Shown piece by piece: positions 12,601 to 24,600 of a DNA stretch of 64,000 nucleotides (positions within the stretch are counted from its first letter, which is position 1; each line of letters begins with the position of its first letter). The stretch lies in the NCBI GenBank assembly GCA_025084515.1, contig JAJAGP010000941.1:84945-148944 (forward strand), in the 5' to 3' direction. The position numbers and the translations under genes are program-made. The notes beneath the pieces were generated by a model, which was not told the DNA's origin, made no database searches, and worked only from the letters and a program-made list of their open reading frames with translations. This DNA is from Ancistrus triradiatus (taxonomy: Eukaryota > Chordata > Actinopteri > Siluriformes > Loricariidae).

Positions 12601-15600
12601 TTTGGTAGAATATAATGGAAAGATTTCAACTTGTCTGCATTTTCTCTAGTGGGATGCTTGCTATTGCTTTTGACGACTTCACAGTCAGTATTTTGGACAT
12701 GGAGACAAAGAGGATTGTACGCCGCTTCTCTGGCCAGCGTGGGCAGATCAATGACATGGTGAGCATGATGTTCTGTGTTTGAAGGTTATATCTGCTGTCC
12801 CAGAATCATGCAGTCACACAGTTGTTTGTGTGTTATGGTTGGATTTCTTTGTTGCACAAATACGTTTAAAATGATTCATATATTTTTATTATTTTTATAG
12901 ACTTTTAGCCCAGATGGTCGATGGTTAGTAACCGCCTCCATGGACTGTGCTATCAGGACATGGGACCTTCCCTCTGGCAGGTATCTTTTTCAGAGTTGTT
13001 TTATCATGCTTTGTTCGTCATCGGATCCAGTTTCCTCCCACAGTCCAAAAACGTGCTTTAGGTTAACTGATTGTGCGCACTTGGCCCGATCTGAGTATGC
13101 TTGTCTAGTTTTGAAGTAACCCTGTGTATCGATGTAACCTCTTGTCTGTCGTGCTGAAGGCGCTGTTAAATAAACCAATAATAACCAAAATAAGCAAACA
13201 ACTTCATGTTAGTTCTATTGGTTGTTGGTACTATTATCACATACTATCACCTCTTGGCGCGATACTACACAAACTACAGTGGTGCTTAAGAGTTTGTGAA
13301 CCCTTTAGAATTTTCTAGATTTCTCCATAAATATGACCTAAAACATCATAAGATTTTCACCCAAATTTTAAATGTAAAGAGAACCCAGTTACACAACTGA
13401 TACATAAATATTATACATTTATTTGTTGAGGAAAATGATCCCATATTACATATCTGTGAGTTGCAGAAGTATGTGAACCTCTACAGTTAGTTCATTTGAA
13501 GGTGATTTCAGTCAAGGGGATGACAATCAGGTGCGAGTGGACACTCTTGTATTTAAATAGCATAAATCTATCAGAGTCTGATCTTCAAAAACATTTGTGA
13601 AACACGTTTTCTGTTGATGATATAGGCTGGAATAGGATACAATGATGATCTGTAAAGAGTTTGGACTCCAGCAGTCCACAGTGAGACAGATTGTGGACAA
13701 ATTGAGGAATTTTAAGACAACGGTTACTCAGTTGACCAGCACTCCAAGATCACTTCAAGAGCAAGGCGAGTAGTAGCCCTTGAGGCCACAAAAGACGTTC
13801 TAAACTTCTAAACAACTGAAGGCCCCTCTCACATTGGCTTATGTTCATGAATCCACCATCAACATCACCTGGGTTGCAAGGATAAAGCCACTGCTCTCCA
13901 ATAAGAACATTGATGCCAATCATGTGGCACATGGACAGTCCAGGACGTGACTGTAAATATGTTTTGTGGACAAATGAGACCAAAATAGAGCTTTCTGGTT
14001 TAAATGTGAAGTGTTATGTCTAGAGGAAAACACTGCATTACAGTATAAAGGACCTTATCCTATCTGTGAATGATGGTTTGGAACTGCTCTCCTGCATCTG
14101 GGATTGGACAGCAGGACCACTGATGGAACAATGTGTTCTGAATTACATCAACAAATTCTAAAGGAAAATGTTAGGATAACTGACATTTCAAGAGAATGTG
14201 GGTCATAGATCAAGACTGTGACACAAACACACAATTCAAAATTCTGCCCCCCAAAAAATGGTTAAAGACGAATAAAGTTTTGGAATGGCCAAGTCAAAGC
14301 CCTGGCCTTAATAGGAATGTTGTGGAAGAAATTCATGTGAGGAAAATCCCCAACATCCCAGAGTTGAAGCTGTTCTGTGTGAGTTAATTGGCTAAAATGT
14401 GCAGGACCAGGTGGGTGACGCCGTATACCCAAGGGGGTATATTGAATGCAATGGTTCACATACTTTTGATAGTCGCAGATCTGTACTACTGGATCATTTT
14501 CCTCTGTAAGTAAATGAACACGCATAATAATTTTGCTGAATTTGTTTAATTGGATTCCCTTCATCAGCTTTTAGGATGTGCATGTCCTAAAAATCTGATA
14601 ATGCTTGATGTCGTACTTAACCAGAAATACAGAAAAAAAAAAAATCTAAAGGGTTCACAAACTTTCAAGCAACACTGTAACTCCTTTGAAGGAGGGGAAG
14701 ACCAGGTTTCCACATGGTTCTGCTTTCTGAATTATTTACTCTGCCCGATTTTGTGCGATGACCTTTTGTTGAGTCATCCAGCTCGGTTTTGACAAAAAAA
14801 CATCTCTATAGATAATATTTATCTTGGGTTCCGTTAGTGACACTTGATATATGATGGTTTATCTTTGTGGACTCTTCAGCTATTAAATCCCCTGTCTAGC
14901 CTTGTGGTAAGAAGGCTTTCCCCTCCTTGCTCACTTTTTGTCACTCTCACTCTGTCTCACCAACACAGTTTGGTCGACTGTTTCCTGGTAGATGCAGCGG
15001 CTGTCAGCGTCAGCTTTTCGCCTACAGGGAACCTCCTAGCCTCCTCCCATGTTGACAGTCTTGGTATTTATTTATGGTAAGAACGCTTATTGATTACGTG
15101 ATTGGAACTTTTCAGGCACGTGCTCGTTCAGTTGTGCAGTTCATTTTTGGGGTATTTTAGTGGGTAATACTATGGGTAATGTCTTGCTGTTTATCCAGAT
15201 TTCCATCTGAAATTTGGGCTTCCACAATTTGATCTTTATGACGGCGAAATTTCAAAGCAACATGATGCAGATAACGAAGTTCCATAACAGTCATTGGCAA
15301 TTGTTTATAGCGAATGTGTGTTAACTGGCAATCAGTAGGTAATTTCCAGATTTATTGGCACCACTAGTAATGATTAAGAATGTTAGGAAATGAGCTTTAT
15401 AGTTAAGAGGCTGTAATCTGAGAAAATTCAAACTTTTAAAAATAAATTACTTGGTCTTTTTTCACAGTTATTGTCACCCCTTGCATGTATGCATGATGGA
15501 ACTGTGGTAGCCTAGTGGTTAAGTATACTCTGGACCAGAGCATCTACTCGTGTAGGCTTATTATGCTGCCCTCGTGCGGTCTGGGAGATCTGTGATACCT

Positions 15601-18600
15601 TAACCGTAACATTTTCAGAATGGTATCTACCTGGGACTGTGGTAGCTTATCGGGTAAGGTACTGAACTCTGGACCAGGGTTCAAATCCCACCTTTGCCAA
15701 GCTGCCACTGTTGGGTCCTTGAGCAAGGCCCTTAACCCACAATTGCTTGGATTGTAAGACTGTACCAATTGGAAGTCGCTCTGGATAAGGGCGTCTGCTA
15801 AATGCTGTAAATGTAAATGTAGAACTTCTTGCAACCTCCCTCACCAGCATCACCCAGTCATCTTTTGTAACATTTAACAGTGAAAAATGCAAAGCAAGGA
15901 ATCTCAGATACAGATTCCTATCCAATCCTTGGACTCTTCTTAGGCTTAGGTCCAGGCATAACTCAGTCTAGTGCTGTAACACATTCAAAAAAATTTGTTC
16001 ACAGCATATTTGTTTTAAAATGCCCTCTTGCAATAAATTGAGTGTGTGGAGGAAAGGGGGAAAGGAAGCCCAAGTGGTACACACACCTCCACCTGTGTTC
16101 ACATCACTACACGACCAATATCTGAAGTTGTGGTGTTGTGTAATATCACCTACAAGTGTGAATGGGTGAAAAGAATAATCTGAACATCACACGCGTTTAC
16201 CACACTGTCTTAGTGTTTGAGTTTGTTCCTAGTATTTAGAGATGCATTTTAAAAACCAAAGTCTTGTCAATGACTTTTTTCTGGTTCTCAGAATGGCATT
16301 GTGTATGTCTAGTGCTCCTTCATTGTGATTTTATGAAATCTTTCATTTTTCAGGAATAATTGCACGTTGTGTAGTTTGGTGTCCTTGCGCCCTCTACCTG
16401 TAGACTATGAACCTACAGTGGTCATGCTGCCTGGGACGTGTCCAAACAAAGGCAAGTGTTTTTGTGCATATATCCAGCGATGGTTCCAGTTAGAAGATTC
16501 TACTGAAATCACAGAGTTTTTAAATAAATTACAGAAGTGGTTCTCAAATTTTTAGACCAAGTACCACCCATTATCAAACCAAAACCTCCAAGTACTACCT
16601 ATGAATGTCATCACAGAAGCACATACACCACAAACATACACACTTGTAGACAGTAGGCATATTTAGCCGAGTCTGCAGGTTTATCCTTTAAATGCGAGGA
16701 AGGAATTTGAGTTTAATTCCCTTTTTATGTAGAAAAATTAATTTCGTTGACGAATGACACACAGTATCTGTATCAGTAATAGAGAGCATCCGATTTATGA
16801 TATTCTGACATTTTTCTCAAAATTTAGTTATTCATTTATACTTATTCTGTGACAAACCCTTAACATTATGTGAGGTGTTTTAAGTTTTATGCATTTTGGA
16901 CTCTATCTGCGGAGAATCGGTGCTTCGAATACACACAAGCGGACCAACAATTAGGATTAAATGCGGCAGAGCCGGGGCCTAGCCGGCGATATAAGGCACA
17001 AGGCAGGAATAACTCTAGACAGGGCTCAAGTCCATCATAAGGCGCACACACACACTCTCCGCGATCCCGTCCAGGATTAAATGTCGAAGAAAGTGAATGA
17101 ATGACATGAAATGTTTATTTTAATTATTATTAGAAACAGAATTGTTTAATTTCAGTGAAATTTTGCAATGATTGTGACCGTGTTTAATTAGCAATGCATT
17201 AATTTGAATAAACCAGTTGTAATTAATAATGTAATAAAAAAAAATAATTACATAAGTATATTCTAAGACTGTATGATTTGTATGCCTAAGTTTCTAAACG
17301 TTTTTGAAACATGAAATCTTGCTGAAACATTGCCTGTCATCTTACGGTTCTTTAAAAAAGTCTTTTTTCTTTTGTTTTATAATACTGAGCCTGAAAGAGA
17401 ATTAAATAGTATACATTTGAATTGATATCTTAATTACAACAATCATTGATTTCCTTAATTGAGCCTTTTTTTATTTTTCTTCCAAAATAAGACATTTTGG
17501 TGCATTAGAGCCACATTTCTGATATAACTGAATACAGTACTGCTTTTATACTGACCTGCTACACTTATTAGCTGGAGCAGCTTATTACAGTTGCTGAGTG
17601 CTGTCTAACCTAAAGGAAAGTTCTCCTACCTAAAATTGAACTCTGCACCAGACACAATATTTAACAATTACCTTTTACACCTAACTTGCGATGTTTTTTT
17701 TAATAAGAAAATGATGATTTGTCCTAAAACAAGAAATGCCATAAAAATGGGAAAAAAAAAAAAAAAAAGTCATAAACATGACATATTTTCTGATACATGT
17801 AGACAATCTGTTATGACACTAATTGCATGTCGTACATGGAAATGAGTTAACTTTGTGCGTTCCTTGAAAACCATTGCTTCTTTTTATGATTTGCAAGATA
17901 GAACCTTATAATTATAACGAGAATTTGAGTTCTTAAGGTTAGAATGTTCTACATTTGACCTGTTCCAAAAAAAAAACTAATTTACAAATTTGGTAGGATT
18001 TTGATATTGCACATTTAGAATACATTTACGGTGTCTGTGATTTTAATATATGAAAGCTAAATCTTTGAAGTTCAATATCTCTAAACTGCTCAGAATGCAG
18101 ATAGAACCTTATAATTCCAAGGGGAAGACATGTGCACCACTAGATGAAGCTTAACTCAAGCTGTCTGCGGTGTGTTGTACTGGAACTTCAGGTATCGGAA
18201 GGAAAAAAGTGGTATCGGTGCGTCCCTAGTTTTCGTCAATGACCATTTTCTTCCAACGAAAACGAGACGAAGACTAAACTAAAATGAATGAAAAACGACA
18301 ATATCTAGGAAAAAATGAACGAACACTTTTGACAACGCATAAAATAATAAAAAATGTTTGGCAGAGACTACATTCAATCAGATCTGATTTAGTTTTATTG
18401 CAGGTATGGACCAGTTAAGAAAAGATCCAATCATAACTTTAGTATATGTGGAAAGGCGGGACAAGTTGGGTAGAGATCCAATCAGTAATGCAGTAAGACG
18501 CACACATTTGGTCTAACCCCGGGACGAACGTGCTAGCTCAACGATGTCGACAATTACGTTTTAGTCAAAAGACTATGACTAAAACTGAATCAAAAATTGC

Positions 18601-21600
18601 TGTCAAAATTAACACTCGATGAATTACAGTGGTGCTTGAAAGTTTGTGAACCCTTTAGAATTTTCTGTATTTCTGCATAAATATGACCTAAAACATCATC
18701 AGATTTTCACACAAGTCCTAAAAGTCGATAAAGAGAACCCAGTTAAACAAATGAGACAAAATATTATACTTGGTCATTTATTTATTGAGGAAAATGATTC
18801 AATATTACACATTAGTGAGTGGCAAAAGTATGTGAGCCTCTAGGATTAGCAGTTAATTTCAAGGTGAAATTAGTCAGGTGTTTTCAATCAATGGGATGAC
18901 AATCAGGTGTGAGGGGGCACCCTGTTTTATTTAAAGAACAGGGATCTATCAAAACTCTTTACAACTTGTGGAAGTGTTTCATGGCACGAACAAAGGAGAT
19001 TTCTGAGGACCTCAGAAAAAGAGTTGTTGATTCCCATCAGGCTGGAAAAGAGTTTGGACTCCACCAATCCACAGTCAGACGGATTGTGTACAAATGGAGG
19101 AAATTCAAGACCATTGTTACCCTCCCCAGGAGTGGTTGACCAACAAAGATCACTCCAAGAGCAAGGCGTGTAATAGTTGGTGAGATCACGAAGGAGCTCA
19201 GGGTAACTTCTAAGTAACTGGAGGCCTCTCTCACATTTGGCTAATGTTAATGTTCGAGTCCACCATCAGAAGAACACTGAACACCAATGGTGTGCATGGC
19301 AGGGTTGCAAGGAGAAAGCCACTGCTCTCCAAAAAGAACATTGCTGTAAAGGACCTGTGGAAGGACCTGAAGCGAGCAGTTATTGTTAGGAAACCCACCA
19401 ACATCCCAGAGGAATGGGCTAAAATTCCTCCAAGCCGGTGTGCAGGACTGATCAACAGCTACAGGAAACGTTTAGCTGCAGTTATTGCTGCACAGGGGGG
19501 TCACACCAGATACTGAAAGCAAAGGTTCACATACTTTTGCCACTCACTAATATGTAATACTGGATCATTTTCCTTAGTAAATTAATGACCAAGTATAATA
19601 TTTTTGTCTCATTTGTTTAACTGGGTTCTCTTTATCTACTTTTAGGACTTGTGTGAAAATCTGATGATGTTTTAGGTCATATTTATGCAGAAATATAGAA
19701 AATTCTAGAGGGTTCACAAACTTTCAAGCACCAGTGAAACGATATCTTCAATGCATTCAGCAAGGGTGTTGGCATATGCTATCTGCAGCTATGATATAAT
19801 AGTCGATCGACTTGAGGCATTCATTTTAATTCCAAAATTGGGAAGCAGCTAGTGTGATGTAGACATACTGAATGGGAGTATCCATAGCCCTCATGGTATT
19901 TATTTATTTTTTTAAACACAAATGAATTTTATTGAAACAAAATTATGAATAGTCTGAAACATATGGAATGTACACGTGAAAATTTTAGATTTTTAATAAT
20001 TAAATAATTCCTTAATTAGTAAATAATTACTAAGTACATTTTCCGAGGTTTGGCGTACCTCCTCGTGGTCCTTCATGTACCACAGTTTGAGAACCATTGA
20101 AACCGAGCAAAGTCTGTATTATTATTATTATCTGTAACGATTGCATGTTTGAACAGATGATGAAGAGGAGGACCTTGTTTCTGAGAGTTTGGAAATGGCA
20201 GAGTACGTGTCCCCTGCACAGCTGGACGAACGACTGGTGACACTCTCTCTGCTGCCTGACTCGCGTTGGAAAAATCTTCTTCACCTGGACATCATTAAGG
20301 TGTGTGTTTTGGACTTCTGTCTGGATATAAACAAATGCGATAAATTATATAACCTATGTTGAACGTTGAACGTACTCACTCGGAATTTTGTTGTGACAGA
20401 AAAGAAACAAGCCAAAGGAAGCCCCCAAAGTGCCGAAAGCTGCCCCGTTTTTCATTCCCACCATTCCAGGTCTCGTACCTCAGTTCGCCCTCCCTGACAC
20501 GTCTTTAGAACAACAGGTAACTACACCACCATTAGATTCTTACAGCACTTGGTTCTTCATTTCTCACATGTGAAGATTTTGCTTCCTGGAATAATCCTCG
20601 CTCCTTTTGCTCTTTCACAGTCCAAAGTGGTCAATTTGGGAATGCTGGCCCAAAAGTCTAGCTTCTACCTCCAGCTTAAAGATGCTTTAGAGAGTAATCA
20701 ATGTAAGACCTGTTCTCATTTTGATCCTGCAGTATTTTACACACTAATTGTATTGCTACTGGTGAGTTCTCCATTTAAATCTGTTTTAGACGAAGGCCCA
20801 CTGAAGCACCTGAAGGAGTTGGGGCCATCTGCTATTGATACAGAGCTGCGAGGCTTGGCCCCAGATATGGGTGGAGACATTTGTGTCCTACAGAGCTTTC
20901 TCAGGATGATTGGCACCATGCTGCACTTGAAGCAAGACTTTGACCTTGCCCAAGCCTATCTAGCTCTCTTCCTCAAGGTTGGGATTCCTGATTACACTTG
21001 ACATTTACACTCCGGTCCTTCAGTCACTTGGCAGACAATCAAATTGTATGAGGTTTAAAAAAAACATAGAACTGCGAGACAATACTGGGATCATGTGGAA
21101 TAATCTGTAATGTATAAAATTCAGAGATGATGGGTCTCAATTAGAAATGGTGCATTTAGAAAGAAATCATTTAACTAGATTTCCTAGTCAGCAACAATGC
21201 TGGTGAGGATATTTAGATTTCCAACAGTCATACTTCATTTGATTTTATTTATTTACAGCATTTAGCAGACACCCTTAACTGGTGCTGCTTACAGAAGTAC
21301 AGTGTGTCATTCCTAGGAGACATTACCTCATGCTATCACAAATCACCAACAGCCCAATAACGCCATGTGACAAAAGCATTATGTAAGGAATATAGACCTA
21401 TATATATACCTACTATATAGGTAATAAGCTAAACTAAAATATTTATATTTATTAAATGTGCAAGTGCAGTCTCGGCCTAAAAGCAAGTGCTGCGTGAAGA
21501 CCTTCGGCTCAGCCATTCAAATAACCAGTGGAAATCCACCAACTGGGTTCAAGTACAGAGAAGAGTTTTGATGTTTGTCTTACCTTTATCTAGGGATGCA

Positions 21601-24600
21601 CTGAATATTCTGCATCCGAAATTATTATATAGGTATTTTTATATATTGTGTATTATTATATACACTGCCTGACCAAAAAACTAAGCAAATGGTTAAATAG
21701 TTTAAAAAAAAGAGTCTCTTTATTACTGCATTGGTGGTTATGTTTCAGCTGGCAGCAAGTTATTTAACCCTAACTGATGCAGTGAGGAGCTTCTCATTTG
21801 TTAACCAACCATGTCGAAAGACACATCTTGTGGTCATAGAAAACATGTTCATCTGTTTCAAAAGGGCCAATTTGTAAAAGAGGTTCAGGGAGCATGAGCC
21901 ATCATTTTCACACATGGATTGGCCACCAGAGTTCAGACCTGAACCCCATTGAGAATCTTTGGGATGTGCTGGAGAAGACTTTGGGTGAATCCCATTTCAG
22001 GGGCTGCATCCTCCGAAGGACGCGGTCTACACGGTCTATGAAGGTATGTGCTTGGAAGGCTGGGTAGACCGTGACGAAGGGCAAACCGAAATGAGACGGT
22101 CTACTCGGCATTGGATTTCCTGTTTGCGTCACAGAACCACCCGCCCGCACCGTATCACAAAACAGCAATATTTGTTATAACAATGGAGCCAGAAGTTTTG
22201 AGTTCAGTTTATATGTTGTTTTTGGTTTTTCAATTATTGGAGGAGACGCTTCACTGCAGTCCACTGGCATTTATTTTCCCTCAAGCAGTTTAATAAAGGT
22301 CTCCATTTGCTCCTTGCTCCCTAAAATAAAACAAAAAATGTTGCGCTTTTGCTTTTTAACATTTACCTGTTCGAGTTTTTAAATCCTTACATTTAAATAA
22401 CGTATATTCCTCAGCCAATCGTAGCGATATCCCTAAGTTCCCCTCAGGCGCAATGCACCTCGGGATATGGTAGGTCGCGAAGGATACATCGGATGTATCC
22501 TTCGTTTTCAGGGAAAAGAAGGTCGCGTTTGTCGGCCGCATACGAAGGAGCCTTCGGAATGGGACAGCCTAGGCGCGCCGCTATGACGCAATCGGTCTTC
22601 AAATGCAGCCTTCGAAGGACGCAGCCCCTGAAATGGGATTCACCCTTTGTGCAGTGGTCCAAATCTCCCATCATCAATACAAGATCTTGGGGAAACATTA
22701 ATGCAACTCTGGCCAGAACTAAATGTTGTGGCATTGAAGAAGCTTGTGGAAACGATGCCACAGCGAATGCGTGCCATAATCAAAAAGCGGTCCAACGAAA
22801 TATTAGAGTGTGACCTATTTTTTTGGTCAGGCAGTGTATTATATAGGATTAAATAATAAGGGAAAAGGCCAAATAATTTATACTGAAGTGTTTGATGGTC
22901 TTTGATGGCGTGATCAAAACACAGCCAGTGTAGAGCGAGGCTCTCTTTGTAAATTCCTCAAACATGTCGACTGTATTGAAGCAGGACTGTATAGTGCAAG
23001 TGTTTTTGTCCCCATTTGCTAAGTGACTTGATGTAAATGTTAATTTGCACCTTCTTTTTAAAGAAACGAGTGCACTGTCCTGCCATCACTATTACCGAGT
23101 GTCTCGGGTCTGTCTCGATGAACGCTCAGTAAGTGCCCTTGCTGCCTCCTTCCTATGTAGGGCATTTTCTGAGAGCTTTCTTACTGTCAGTGGAACCCTA
23201 AGACTGGTTAATGAGACAGTCTACATGGTTACTGATTACATCACACCCTCATACAAACGTTACCATACAAAGCTTAACAGGTCTAGATTCTAGTTGGCTT
23301 GCCATTTTAATTTTCCCTTAAGGCTTATTTTCAGAGGAACATCATAACACGCAAATCTTTGACGACTCTTGATAAGAGGAACACATAAAATGTAGACTGA
23401 GGCTAATATAAGAACATGAAGGAAAATGGAAGCCCTCCTGTATGAGATCTGTGGTTTGGCTATTTTGATTTGGTTATTATGGGCAATTTATAAAAAATGT
23501 GTGCTTTTACATGATTACACACAGTGGGGCAAAAAAGTATTTAGTCAGCCACTGATTGTGCAAGTCCACCTACTTAGAAAGATGAGAGAGGTCTGTAATT
23601 TTCATCATAGGTACACTTCAACTATCTAAAAAAAAAATTATGTAATACTTATTTTCCAACATGATTTACAATTAAATTCTTTAAAAAAAATTTTTCTCAT
23701 TTTGTCTCTCATAGTTGAAGTGTACCTATGATGAAAATTATAGACCTCTCTCACCTTTCTAAGTAGGAGAACGTGCACAATCAGTGGCTGACTAAATACT
23801 TTTTTGCCCGACTGTATATTTAACACCTGAGTCACAGAACAAGAGGTGCAAATCAACTTTTATTTTATTTTTAAATCTTCCACATATTCATCCAACTTTG
23901 TGGAAACTCAAATATATTTTCCTCACCCTGTCTTGACAAAAAGGAACATTACATTTTTCTTGCCCCAAGTTTATTAATGCCTAACCTGGAGCAATAAAGT
24001 AACAAGAGAAATGAAACAAACAAAAGTTAAGTTTATGCTTGAATAAAGTGAAAAACCTCTAAGGTATTTGACCAAGTGTATAATTTTGTTCGGTTTCGGC
24101 CAAGAATTTTCATTTTGGTGCATCCCTAGTTTTATCTTAAGAGCTGGGTCTAATTACTTCTTAGTTCTCTTTGAGAACCAAACAGCACATATGACAGCTA
24201 GGGGGGCAGGATTTTCTTGGTCTGGAGGAGACAGGTCAACTGATGTAAAGAATGAAGGTGTACATGTATTGGTGTAAGATTCCAGTGTATGGACAGAAAA
24301 ATAATTCAAGTGTGTAGAATTGTTAAGACATGGGAAGAACACGAAGTAAGGAAGGGTGAGAAAGAAGGAAAGGTCTGCAGGTCTGAGATGAAGTTCGGTT
24401 ATGTTGATCAGGAAGAGTGAGGAAGGTCGGCTAAAGAAGGTTTTGAAAGCCGCCTCCATTCTGCATTGGAGGGCGGAGGCGTTGAAGATGACGAGAGACA
24501 AGAAGACTGGTGCTTGTCTGGCACATTGAAGACGCTGAAGATGATTTGATCTGAACGCTTTTTACCTTCTAAATATCACCACCCATCATCCACAGTCAGC

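Larger units (their letters stand above)
16533..20096. repeat. Possible pair of ends of one disrupted repeat
   Basis: AGTGGTTCTCAAATTTTTAG at 16537 and its inverted counterpart CAGTTTGAGAACCATTG near 20080-20096 look like the two ends of a dispersed repeat that has been broken up. The interior includes other elements (18220-18620, 18627-19736) and AT-rich DNA. Linkage of the two ends is uncertain. Confidence 0.35.

Noticed and set aside
15633..15722. tRNA gene-like A and B boxes
   Set aside because: The A/B-box-like segments repeat at many loci attached to the same non-tRNA body and L2-type tail, so they are SINE heads. None folds into a complete cloverleaf by eye.
20549..21001. 150-codon open frame as a separate gene
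   Set aside because: It is wdr36 exons 18 and 19 read through an 87-base intron. The conserved protein requires splicing.
24154..24501. 115-codon minus-strand frame
   Set aside because: No domain, no start context and no conserved features; it lies in a wdr36 intron and is probably chance.
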